Of a DNA stretch of 64,000 nt, positions 34,265 through 42,277 are shown piece by piece. The position numbers and the translations under genes are program-made. Within the stretch, counting starts at the first letter, position 1; every line of letters begins with the position of its first letter. Source of the stretch: Bradyrhizobium sp. DOA9 (GTDB taxonomy: Bacteria; Pseudomonadota; Alphaproteobacteria; Rhizobiales; Xanthobacteraceae); assembly GCF_000617845.2 (NCBI RefSeq), contig NZ_DF820425.1:3895725-3959724 (forward strand), in the 5' to 3' direction. Below the pieces are notes generated by a model. The model made no database searches. It had not been told where the DNA came from and was given only the letters and a program-made list of their open reading frames with translations.

Positions 34265-35080
34265 TCAGTTGGTCAGCCGTCGCGACAGGCCGGTGACGCG
34301 CTCCATGATCGCGACCAGCGCGACGGTGGCGATGATCAGCACGCCCGACAGCGCGGCGATGGTGACGTCGAGCTTGCCTTCGAGATCCTGCCACATCCGG
34401 ATCGGGAGCATGTCGGTGGCGGCATCGCGCAGGAACAGCGACACCGGCACGTTGTCGAAGGACGACATGAAGGCGATGAAGGCGCCGGCGATGATGCCCG
34501 GCCGGATCAACGGCAGCACGATGCGGCGGAACGTGTAGAGGCGGCTCGCGCCGAGCACGGCCGAGCTTTCGAGCAGGGTCGGCTCGAGCTGGGCCAGCGC
34601 TGCGACCGTGTTGCGCACGACATAGGGCACGCACACGACGGTGTGGCCGATCACCAGCGTCAGCGGCGACACCGGCAGGCCGACCAGCGAGAACAGCATC
34701 AGCGCGGCGAGGCCGAAGGCGAGGGCGGGAAGCACCAGCGGCGACATGAACAGGGAATCGAGCAGCCGTGCCGACAGCGCCCGCGACCTGGAGATCGCAA
34801 GCGCCGCGGCGACGCCGAGGCCGACCGACAGGCCCGTCGCCCACAGCGCCACGATCAGGCTGTTCTTGGCGGCGAAATGCAGCTGCCAGGCATTCCACAG
34901 CTCGACGTACCAGCGCAGCGAATAGCCCGGCGGCGGGAAGCGCAGCGAGAAGCCGCTGGTGAAGGAGACGATCAGCACCACGAGCGAGGGGGCGATGATG
35001 ATGACAAGCGCGATCACCGCGATCACGGTCATGACGAGCTCGAAGCTGATCGCCTCGAGCGTGCGCTTGCGGCCGCTCAT
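34265..35080 (-). CDS. Polyamine-type ABC permease (PotC-like)
   Basis: A 271-residue permease with six hydrophobic segments and the EAA loop (ESSAVLGASRLYTFRRIVLPLIRPGI). It belongs to the spermidine/putrescine/opine family. GGAGGGG precedes the ATG at 35080, which overlaps the end of the PotB-like gene by four bases. It is the last gene of an ATPase-binding protein-permease-permease set. The stop codon directly abuts the stop of the convergent HIUase gene. Confidence 0.88.
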   Translation of the reverse strand: MSGRKRTLEAISFELVMTVIAVIALVIIIAPSLVVLIVSFTSGFSLRFPPPGYSLRWYVELWNAWQLHFAAKNSLIVALWATGLSVGLGVAAALAISRSRALSARLLDSLFMSPLVLPALAFGLAALMLFSLVGLPVSPLTLVIGHTVVCVPYVVRNTVAALAQLEPTLLESSAVLGASRLYTFRRIVLPLIRPGIIAGAFIAFMSSFDNVPVSLFLRDAATDMLPIRMWQDLEGKLDVTIAALSGVLIIATVALVAIMERVTGLSRRLTN

Positions 35081-35943
35081 CCTGCCCCTCCATAGCCGCG
35101 CGACATGCGGCCGAGCGTGGTGAAGACCGAGACGACCGCGAGCACGGCAAGCAGGAAGATGATCGAGATCGCGGCCGCGAACGGCCAGTTCTGCAGCGTC
35201 GAGGCCTGCTGGTAGAGATACATCGGCATGAACAGCATCTGCCCGCCGCCGACCAGCGATTGGGTGATGAAGGCGGTGATCGCCGCGGCGTAGGTCAGCG
35301 TGCAGCCGGCGATGATTCCGGGCAGCGACAGTGGCAGCACGATCCGGAAGAAGGTGCGCCAGCTCCCGGCACCGAGCGAGCAGGAGGCATCGTCGAGATT
35401 GGGATCGATGCGGCCGAGCGCGGTGATCAGCGGCAGCGTCATCAGGGGCATCTGCACCTGCGCCAGCGCGATCACGACGCCGAACTGGGTGTAGAGCAGT
35501 TTGAGCGGCGTATCGATGATGCCGAGCGATTGCAGCGTCGCGTTGATGATGCCCTGGCGCCCGAGGATGACGATCCAGGCGAAGGTGCGGACCACGACGC
35601 TGGTCAGGAGCGGCAGCAGCACGATCAGGATGATGATTGTCTGAAGCTTTGGCCCGACCCGCTGATAGAGCCAGGCGATGGGGAAGCCGAGCACGAGGCA
35701 CACGGCCGTCACCTCGGCGCCGAGCAGCAGCGTCGAGCCGAGCACGCCGAGGCTGAAGGGGTCAGTGAGGAAGTGCAGATATTGGCCGAGCCCCCAATGG
35801 AGCCCGGCCGTGTCGTTGTGCAGCGAAAGCCAGAACAATTGCAGCAGCGGCGCGACGAAGAAGACCAGGAAGAACAGCGCCAGCGGCGCTGCCAATCCCA
35901 TTCCGTAGGACGTCACGTCCCGTGCTGCCGGTGCTACGCCCAT
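35077..35943 (-). CDS. Polyamine-type ABC permease (PotB-like)
   Basis: A 288-residue permease with six predicted membrane segments and an EAA loop (DDASCSLGAGSWRTFFRIVLPLSLPGI). Partner of the PotC-like permease. AAGG lies before the ATG at 35943, 18 bases after the binding-protein stop. The cysteine in the EAA loop is unusual but outside the core. Confidence 0.88.
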   Translation of the reverse strand: MGVAPAARDVTSYGMGLAAPLALFFLVFFVAPLLQLFWLSLHNDTAGLHWGLGQYLHFLTDPFSLGVLGSTLLLGAEVTAVCLVLGFPIAWLYQRVGPKLQTIIILIVLLPLLTSVVVRTFAWIVILGRQGIINATLQSLGIIDTPLKLLYTQFGVVIALAQVQMPLMTLPLITALGRIDPNLDDASCSLGAGSWRTFFRIVLPLSLPGIIAGCTLTYAAAITAFITQSLVGGGQMLFMPMYLYQQASTLQNWPFAAAISIIFLLAVLAVVSVFTTLGRMSRGYGGAG

Positions 35944-35961
35944 GGCTTGAGCCTTCGAGGT

Positions 35962-37008
35962 TTAGATCTTGATCTCGCGGTTGAAGCGTTCGATCCAGGC
36001 CGAGCGCTGCTCGTTGATCTTCTTCCAGTCCTGGAACACGAACTTCTTCTTCAATTCAGCCGTGTCCTTGGCCAGCACGCGCGCGATCTCGCCGCCCATC
36101 GTCACCTTGGAATTGGTCGGCACGATCAGGTAGGGCGGGTTCATCAGCGTGGTCTGCACCTCCGGCGTCAGCGCCGCCTCGATCAGCTTGAAGGCGAGCT
36201 CGCGGTTCGGCGAGTTCTTGACGATGTGGATGGTGGTCTTGAAGGCGATCGCGCCTTCCTTCGGCGCCACGAACTCGACCGGCACGCCGCGCGCCTTGAG
36301 GATCTGGATGGCGTTGAAATTGCCGGGCGAGATGTCGATCTGGCCCTGCTGGAACAGGGTGGCGAGCGCGCCGGGATTGGCGGCGACCGCGGCGAGGTTA
36401 GGCTTGAGCTCCTCCAGCGCCTTGAAGCCGGGATCGACATTGGCCTCCGAGCCGCCGCGCATCTTGGCGATTTCCACCAGCCAGCCGGTGCCGAGCGTCG
36501 AGTTGAGGTTGGTGATGCCGACGCGGCCCTTGAATTCCGGCTTCCAGAGATCGGCCCACGACGTCGGCGGCGTCTTGACCGCTTCCGGATTGTAGGTGAG
36601 GCCGACGACCTGGAAGAACGGGGCGGGGCCCGTCGGCTCCTGGGCCTCGGCGATCAGGTCCTTGTAATAGGCGCTCTTCTCCACCGGATAGGGCTCGACC
36701 AGGTCCTGGCCGATGGCGACGAGGGCAGGGCCGGGATCGTGCAGCATGACGTCGATCGGCGGATTGGCCTTGGCCGCGTTGACCTTGGCGATCTGGTCGA
36801 CCGAGAGCATGGGATCGAGCACCATCGCGGCATCCGCATTGGCTTTGCGGAACGCCGGCACCAGCACGGCCTTGTGGGCTTCCTCCCAGCTTCCGGTGAA
36901 GGTCGCAAACACCAGCGGGCGCGCCTGGGCGTAGCTCAGGCCTGGAAACGCCTTCATGGCCCCGAGCGTGAGCGCCGTGGTCAGCAGGCTTCTGCGGTTC
37001 ATGATCAT
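35962..37008 (-). CDS. Polyamine-type ABC substrate-binding protein
   Basis: A 348-residue periplasmic binding protein of the PotD/Fe-type (SBP_bac family). The N-terminus MIMNRRSLLTTALTLGAMKA has an Arg-Arg pair followed by a hydrophobic stretch and a cleavage near SYAQA, so export may be by Tat or Sec. GGGGAG precedes the ATG at 37008. Family ligands are polyamines, opines, GABA or other amines; none can be chosen from sequence. Driven with its ATPase from a sigma54-like promoter, which suggests nitrogen scavenging. Confidence 0.87.
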   Translation of the reverse strand: MIMNRRSLLTTALTLGAMKAFPGLSYAQARPLVFATFTGSWEEAHKAVLVPAFRKANADAAMVLDPMLSVDQIAKVNAAKANPPIDVMLHDPGPALVAIGQDLVEPYPVEKSAYYKDLIAEAQEPTGPAPFFQVVGLTYNPEAVKTPPTSWADLWKPEFKGRVGITNLNSTLGTGWLVEIAKMRGGSEANVDPGFKALEELKPNLAAVAANPGALATLFQQGQIDISPGNFNAIQILKARGVPVEFVAPKEGAIAFKTTIHIVKNSPNRELAFKLIEAALTPEVQTTLMNPPYLIVPTNSKVTMGGEIARVLAKDTAELKKKFVFQDWKKINEQRSAWIERFNREIKI

Positions 37009-37038
37009 GTCAAACTCCCCTCTGGACAAAAACTGGAT

Positions 37039-38133
37039 CTAAAGCGTTGCGGGAAAGGCGTTGGCGAGCGACGGGGCGAGCGGCGCGAGGCGCACCGCCG
37101 CGCCGTTCGTAAGGGCGCGCGTCTCGCCAATGCGCGCCTGGGAAACCTTGACGCCGGAGCCGTCGGCCGTGGTGACTTCATGCACGACGGTGGCGCCCAG
37201 CGGCAGCGACATGCCGACGACGCCGGCAAAGCCGGTCTCGTCGCCGACGAATTGCAGATGCTCGGGGCGGATGCAGACGGTGACGCGGCCGCCCTCGCTG
37301 AGCGCACCGCCCGCGGGACGCGCGATGATCTCCGCGCCGGCATCGAGGCGCACCTTCGCCGCCGTGCGGTCCGCCGAGACCACCACACCCGGCATGCGGT
37401 TGGTGGAGCCGACGAAGGTGTTGACGAACAACGTCTGCGGCCGGTCGTAAACGTCGGACGGCGAGCCGAACTGCTCGAGCTGGCCATGGCTCAGCACGGC
37501 GACACGATCGGCCATCGACAGTGCTTCTTCCTGGTCGTGCGTCACGATCAGCGTGGTGATGCCGGAGACCCGCTGCAGCCGCTTGACCTCGATCTGCATG
37601 TCCAGCCGCAGATTCTTGTCGAGCGCGGCGAACGGCTCGTCGAGCAGCAGGATCGACGGCTTGATCGCGAGGGCGCGGGCGAGCGCCACGCGCTGCTGCT
37701 GGCCGCCGGAGAGCTGCCGCGGCAAACGCTCGGCCATGGTCGGCAGCTGCACCAGCTCCAGCAGGCGCTGCGCTTCGCGCTGGCGCGTCGCCTTGTCGAT
37801 GCCGCGGGCGGCAAGGCCGTAGGCGACGTTCTCGCTGATGCTGAGATGAGGAAACAGCGCGTAGTTCTGGAACACGATGCCGACGGCGCGCCTGTTCGGC
37901 GGCAGCGCATCAACGATGTCGTCGCCGATGATGATCCGCCCTTGCGTCTGCGCGATGAAGCCCGCGATGATGCGCAGGAGCGTGGTCTTCCCGCAGCCGG
38001 ACGGGCCGAGCAGGGCGATGATCTCGCCGCCCTTGATGTCGAGATTGATGTTCTCGACCGCAAGCGCGCCACTTGGATACCGGTGGGTGACCGCATCAAC
38101 GACGAGCGATCGGCCGCTTGGCGCATCAGCCAT
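37039..38133 (-). CDS. Polyamine-type ABC ATPase (PotA-like)
   Basis: A 364-residue ATPase: Walker A GPSGCGKTT, Q-loop VFQNYALFPHLS, signature LSGGQQQRVALARALA, Walker B ILLLDEPFAALD, H-loop VTHDQEEA, and a C-terminal TOBE domain (IRPEHLQFVG). The ATG at 38133 is preceded by GGGAGG; upstream in-frame sequence is antisense to the divergent amidase. It is the first gene of the four-gene importer. Confidence 0.92.
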   Translation of the reverse strand: MADAPSGRSLVVDAVTHRYPSGALAVENINLDIKGGEIIALLGPSGCGKTTLLRIIAGFIAQTQGRIIIGDDIVDALPPNRRAVGIVFQNYALFPHLSISENVAYGLAARGIDKATRQREAQRLLELVQLPTMAERLPRQLSGGQQQRVALARALAIKPSILLLDEPFAALDKNLRLDMQIEVKRLQRVSGITTLIVTHDQEEALSMADRVAVLSHGQLEQFGSPSDVYDRPQTLFVNTFVGSTNRMPGVVVSADRTAAKVRLDAGAEIIARPAGGALSEGGRVTVCIRPEHLQFVGDETGFAGVVGMSLPLGATVVHEVTTADGSGVKVSQARIGETRALTNGAAVRLAPLAPSLANAFPATL

Positions 38134-38163
38134 GGTGTTGCCTCCCGTTGCCCCCGAGGAGAA

Positions 38164-38179
38164 AGCAAGTCTCGTGCCC
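38164..38179 (-). promoter_or_regulatory. Sigma54-like promoter of the polyamine-type importer
   Basis: Minus strand reads GGGCACGAGACTTGCT, one mismatch (first base) from TGGCACG-N4-TTGCW, with GG and GC ten bases apart. The predicted start is about 20 bases before the ATPase ATG at 38133, leaving room for its Shine-Dalgarno. Confidence 0.55.
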
Positions 38180-38221
38180 GCACCCGTCGCTTTTCGGCGG
38201 GCGTTTTGGCATGGTGGTCCG

Positions 38222-39610
38222 ATGACATCGGATCGATCGATTTGCGACCTCACGGCCACGGAGCTTGCCCGCGCCATTGCGCGGCGCGAAGTGTCCTCGC
38301 GTGAGGTCGTCGAAGCGCATCTGGCGCGGATCGCGGGCCTCGACGGCCAATTGGCGGCGTTCGTGACGGTCGATGCCGACGGTGCCCGCCGCGCCGCGCA
38401 GATGTGCGATGCCGCCTCTGCGCCGATCGGCCCGCTGCATGGCGTGCCCATTGGGATCAAGGACCTCACCGACACTGCGGGACTTGCGACGACTTACGGA
38501 TCGGTGCTGTTCCGCGATCACGTCCCGGCCGAGGATGATCTCGTCGTGGCGCGGCTGCGGCGCGCCGGCGCGATCATTCTGGGCAAGACCAACACGCCGG
38601 AGTTTGGCTTCGGCGCGGTCTGCACCAACAGATTGTGCGGGCCGACCCGCAATCCGTTCGATCCCGCGTTGACCTCCGGCGGATCCTCCGGCGGCTCTGC
38701 CGTTGCGGTTGCTTCCCACATGGTGCCGCTGGCGCATGGCACCGATTTCGGCGGCTCGGTGCGCACGCCCGCCAGCTTCTGCGACGTCGCCTCGATCCGG
38801 CCGACGCCCGGCCGCATCCCGTCGCCGCGCCGACCGCTCGGCTGGGACATGCTGGCGACCCACGGCTTCCTCGCCCGTGGTGTCGACGATCTCGAACTCG
38901 CGTTGTCGGTTTGCGCCGGAGGCGATGCGAATGATCCGATCTCGCTCGGCAGTGCCGCTGACGATCCGCTCATCGCCGGCCGTCCTCGGATTGCGGTCAC
39001 GCCCGATTTCGGTGTCGCGCCGGTTGCGCGCGAGGTGCGTGCGCGCTTCGCGGCGGCCTGCGAGGCGCTCGCGGGTGTTGCCGCTGTCGCGCCATCCTCG
39101 CCCGATTGCGGCGGGGCGATCGAAACCTTCCGCACTTTGCGTGCCGCGCACATCGCCAACGCTTACGGCGAGTTGCTGGGAACGCGACGTGCGGAGCTCA
39201 CGCCGACGGTGATCTGGAATATCGAAGCCGGCGCGAACCTGTCCGCGCAGGATTACCTCAACGCGGAGCGCCGCCGCAGCGCGATCTACCGCAGCTTCCG
39301 CGAGCTGTTCGCTCACGCCGATTTCCTGGTCGCACCGGCCGCGTCCGTCTTGCCCTGGCCGAACGAGATCAGCGACGTCACTGCCATCGACGGGGCCGCG
39401 CTGGAGACGCCGATCGATTATCTCGCCGTCACCTTCATCGTGTCGCTGGTCGGTTTTCCGGTGCTGACCCTCCCGGTGCCGCGCGGGAAGAATGAGCTGC
39501 CCTTCGGCATCCAGATCATCGCGCCACCGGGATGCGAATCCCGCTTGTTTGCCTTCGGCCGTGTGCTTGAGAACGAACTGGGTTTTTCGCATCGCCGGCC
39601 GCCTCTCTGA
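38222..39610 (+). CDS. Amidase-signature family amidase
   Basis: A 462-residue amidase. Triad: Lys in IGIKDLTD, cis-Ser in TSGGSSGGSAVAVA and the nucleophile in GTDFGGSVRTPAS. This is a second amidase of the same superfamily as the one at 31358-32725 but clearly divergent from it. It is divergent from the polyamine-type importer and convergent with the racemase-like gene, with no base between the stops. Substrate unknown. The long frame upstream of the ATG at 38222 is antisense to the ATPase gene. Confidence 0.87.
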   Translation: MTSDRSICDLTATELARAIARREVSSREVVEAHLARIAGLDGQLAAFVTVDADGARRAAQMCDAASAPIGPLHGVPIGIKDLTDTAGLATTYGSVLFRDHVPAEDDLVVARLRRAGAIILGKTNTPEFGFGAVCTNRLCGPTRNPFDPALTSGGSSGGSAVAVASHMVPLAHGTDFGGSVRTPASFCDVASIRPTPGRIPSPRRPLGWDMLATHGFLARGVDDLELALSVCAGGDANDPISLGSAADDPLIAGRPRIAVTPDFGVAPVAREVRARFAAACEALAGVAAVAPSSPDCGGAIETFRTLRAAHIANAYGELLGTRRAELTPTVIWNIEAGANLSAQDYLNAERRRSAIYRSFRELFAHADFLVAPAASVLPWPNEISDVTAIDGAALETPIDYLAVTFIVSLVGFPVLTLPVPRGKNELPFGIQIIAPPGCESRLFAFGRVLENELGFSHRRPPL

Positions 39611-40360
39611 TCAGCTGTCGCGATGTTCGAGCCGGGCGGCGAGCGCATCGGCAAGGCCGATAGTCGGCTTGGCGGCGGGGCGGCGGAACGTGCCGGCAAT
39701 GGCCTTGCGCAAACGCAGCGCGTGCAGCGCCTCGGCTTGCTTCACCGAAGCGATGACCTGATCGACCACGGGGACGGGGATGCGGTCCGCGACGCGCTCG
39801 GCGAGGCCCGAGAGCGGGGCGCCGGCAAAGATCAGCACATCGGCCTCGTCCTCGACGATGGCGCGCCGGGCGAGATCGACCAGCACGTCCTCCTTCTCGG
39901 TGCCGACCCCGGAAATCGCCTGAAACGGCGTATCCAGCATGCGGATGCCGGCGCAGCGTTCCCACAGGCCATGGGCGCGGACGCATTCCTCGTACCACGG
40001 CCCCAGCGCCTGCGCGAAGGTGACGATGGCAAAGCGGCGTCCGGCCATGCACGCCGTCAGCATCGCCGCCTCCGCCATGCCGACCACGGGGATGTCGAAG
40101 GTTTCGCGTGCGGCGAACAGGCCGGGATCGCCGAACGCCGCGATGATCGCGGCGTCGACCTTCCTATGCTGCTCGGCCAGCATCTCCAGCGCGATGGCGC
40201 CGCCGATCTGCGCCTCGGTGCGCGTGGCGATATAGGGCACGCCGCGGGTCGCGGTGCAGGGGATCAGCTCGGTGCCCGGTGAGGCGGCACGCTGTCCGAC
40301 GCCCAGCATCAGCTGCGTGACCTCGGCGCTGGTATTGGGGTTGAGCAGCAGCAGCTTCAT
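39611..40360 (-). CDS. Hydantoin/allantoin racemase-like protein without catalytic cysteines
   Basis: A 249-residue member of the Asp/Glu/hydantoin racemase superfamily (MKLLLLNPNTSAEVT start). In characterised hydantoin and allantoin racemases two cysteines act as acid and base, one in a CFGDPG-like motif and one in GCAG. Here the first reads AAFGDPG (Ala75) and the second region FAGAPLSGL (about 178-186) has no Cys. The rest of the fold motifs (DIPVVGMAEAAM) are intact, so the protein may be a lyase, hydrolase or isomerase with different chemistry. It lies 2 bases after the GntR gene, so the two are co-transcribed. Confidence 0.8.
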   Translation of the reverse strand: MKLLLLNPNTSAEVTQLMLGVGQRAASPGTELIPCTATRGVPYIATRTEAQIGGAIALEMLAEQHRKVDAAIIAAFGDPGLFAARETFDIPVVGMAEAAMLTACMAGRRFAIVTFAQALGPWYEECVRAHGLWERCAGIRMLDTPFQAISGVGTEKEDVLVDLARRAIVEDEADVLIFAGAPLSGLAERVADRIPVPVVDQVIASVKQAEALHALRLRKAIAGTFRRPAAKPTIGLADALAARLEHRDS

Positions 40361-40362
40361 GA

Positions 40363-41106
40363 TTATGCCGCCGTCCGCTTGGCCTGAGAGGCGGCAAGAA
40401 CTTCCAGCAGCGCCGTGCCGGTGCGTGCGACGTGCGCGCCGAGCAGGCGGCCGGCCGCTTCGCCGTCGCGCGCTTCGAGGGCGGCGAGGATATCAGCATG
40501 TTCGTTCACCGAATTGCTCCAGCGCCTGTCGGCCCCGAGCGCGAGATAACGCGCACGCTCGGCGCGGGAGATCAGCGTCTCGTGCGCCTCGCGCAGCGGC
40601 GTGTTGCGGGCCATGCGGACGATGGTGTTGTGGATCTCGCCGTTGAGCGCGAAATAATCGTCGAGCTTGCCGCTGCGGTGATGACCTTCCATCCGGGTCT
40701 GCAGCGTGCGCAGGCGGGCGAGGTCGCGCTCGGTGGCGCGCTCCGCGGCGAGCTCGGCGGCGAGCCGCTCGATGCCGGCGAGGGCCTCGAACAATTCCGA
40801 GATGCCGTCGACCGCGATATCGGCGATGCGCGGGCTGCGGTTGGGGCGCAGCTCGATCAACCCTTCCGCCGCCAGCACCTTCATCGCCTCGCGCAACGGG
40901 GTGCGCGACACCCCGAGCTCCTTCGACAGCCTGGTCTCCTGGGTCTGCGAGCCCGGCGCCAGCTCGCCGCGAATGATCATCGTCCGCATCCGCGCGGCGG
41001 CGCGCTCATGCAGGCCCATCCGCTTGAGTTTGGGCGACTTTCGTCCCTTTGGCGCTTCCGATTTTGGCTGCACGCGTGCCTCACTTCTCACGTTGATCTT
41101 AGCCAT
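40363..41106 (-). CDS. GntR-family (FCD) transcriptional regulator
   Basis: A 247-residue FadR-subfamily regulator. A basic N-terminal arm (KSEAPKGRKSPKLKR) precedes a winged helix with GVSRTPLREAMKVLAAEGLIE, then a helical FCD ligand-binding domain with the metal-type residues in DYFALNGEIHNTIV and NSVNEHADILAAL. The ATG at 41106 is chosen from the MAKINVRS start; codons upstream are in the intergenic region. It is divergent from an SsuABC-type importer, and a TTGTATGC-A-GCATGCAA palindrome lies between them, so it probably controls both sides. Confidence 0.87.
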   Translation of the reverse strand: MAKINVRSEARVQPKSEAPKGRKSPKLKRMGLHERAAARMRTMIIRGELAPGSQTQETRLSKELGVSRTPLREAMKVLAAEGLIELRPNRSPRIADIAVDGISELFEALAGIERLAAELAAERATERDLARLRTLQTRMEGHHRSGKLDDYFALNGEIHNTIVRMARNTPLREAHETLISRAERARYLALGADRRWSNSVNEHADILAALEARDGEAAGRLLGAHVARTGTALLEVLAASQAKRTAA

Positions 41107-41172
41107 TTGCGGCCTGTCTGCTTGCCCAAAATACCGACGCATCCCGCTGAAAACAATGGCATACCGCGCAAA

Positions 41173-41189
41173 TTGTATGCAGCATGCAA
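41173..41189. promoter_or_regulatory. Putative GntR (FCD) operator
   Basis: TTGTATGC-A-GCATGCAA is an inverted repeat with one mismatched pair. It sits 66 bases from the GntR start and 83 bases from the importer start. FCD-type GntR sites often have TTGTATAC-like half-sites, which this resembles. Confidence 0.45.
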
Positions 41190-41272
41190 AAACCGGATTG
41201 CGCCGCAGCGAAGGCCGGCGGATGATCGTTTTCGACGCGCGGGAATGACGCGCCTTCGAAACGGAGTGAGCG

Positions 41273-42277
41273 ATGCGGACGAGTGTGCGACTGGGCCTGG
41301 TGGTGATGGCTTTAGTGCTTGGCGGCAGCGATCTCGCTTTGGCGCAGACCGCGAAGATCAAGCTCGGCTACGCCAAATGCGCGCACTGCCTGCCGATGTC
41401 GCTGATCCCGGGCCTGGCGAAGGGCGTCGAGGTCCAGGCCACCGGCTTCAACTCGGGCAATGACGTGCTCACCGCGCTGGTGTCGAAGAGCATCGACGTC
41501 GCACAGGTCACCTATCTCCATTACATCACCGCGCTCGACAAAGGTTTCGACGTCGTCGCCGTCTCCGGACAGATCAATGGCGGCTCGGAATGTCTCTCCT
41601 CCGCCAAGTTGAGCCTTCCCCCTGAGGACTGGGCCACGTTCAAGACGACCGTTGCGAAGGCGAAGAGCGACGGTCAGCCGCTCAAGGTCGCGGCGTCCCG
41701 CGGCAATGCGCAGGACATCCACATGCGCGGCGCGTTCCTCAAGCAGGGCGTCGATCCCAACAAGGACATCCAGTTCATCAACATTCCCAATCCGTCCGAC
41801 CATCTCGCAGCGCTCCAGCGCGGCGAGGTCGACATGATCTGCTCGGTCGAGCCATTCGCCTCGCAGATCCGCCTCGCCGGCGCCGGCAAGCATTTCGTGC
41901 TGCCGTACGAGCAGGCTGCAGGCAATCTCACCAACCTAATCGTCACCCGTTCCGACGTGATCGCGAGCCAGCGCGCCGGCGTCCAGGGCGTCGTCGGCGC
42001 CGTGGTCGAGCTCGACGACAAGCTGATCGCCGACAAGGCGCCGTGGATCGAGGTCATCAACAAGCTCACCGGTCTCGACAAGAACGTGGCGACCGAGGCG
42101 CTGAAGAATGCCTCGCCCGATCCCGCGATCCATCGCTCGCAGACGCTTGCGATCGCCGCGATGATGCGCGACCTCAAATACATCTCCAAGGACGTCTCCG
42201 CGGAAGCAGCGAAGAACATGGACTATTCGTTCCTGGAGCAGGCCACCGGAAAAACCAAGAATGACCTCGGTTACTGA
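41273..42277 (+). CDS. ABC substrate-binding protein (SsuA/TauA/ThiY-like)
   Basis: A 334-residue periplasmic binding protein of the nitrate/sulfonate/taurine/pyrimidine-precursor group (NMT1/SsuA-like), with a signal peptide cleaved after LALAQ. The mature start IKLGYAKCAHCLP contains an unusual Cys36-x-x-Cys39 pair next to the ligand cleft region, which most relatives lack. It begins an importer operon followed by two enzyme genes. Ligand unknown; the hydantoinase downstream suggests a cyclic ureide or pyrimidine-like compound rather than a sulfonate. Confidence 0.85.
   Translation: MRTSVRLGLVVMALVLGGSDLALAQTAKIKLGYAKCAHCLPMSLIPGLAKGVEVQATGFNSGNDVLTALVSKSIDVAQVTYLHYITALDKGFDVVAVSGQINGGSECLSSAKLSLPPEDWATFKTTVAKAKSDGQPLKVAASRGNAQDIHMRGAFLKQGVDPNKDIQFINIPNPSDHLAALQRGEVDMICSVEPFASQIRLAGAGKHFVLPYEQAAGNLTNLIVTRSDVIASQRAGVQGVVGAVVELDDKLIADKAPWIEVINKLTGLDKNVATEALKNASPDPAIHRSQTLAIAAMMRDLKYISKDVSAEAAKNMDYSFLEQATGKTKNDLGY

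Noticed and set aside
35260..38304. A 1014-codon open frame on the plus strand
   Set aside because: It runs antisense across three importer genes with clear ABC motifs; its translation is His/Arg/Asp-rich shadow sequence.
41153..41170. TGGCATACCGCGCAA as a fourth sigma54 promoter
   Set aside because: The GG and GC elements are eight bases apart instead of ten.
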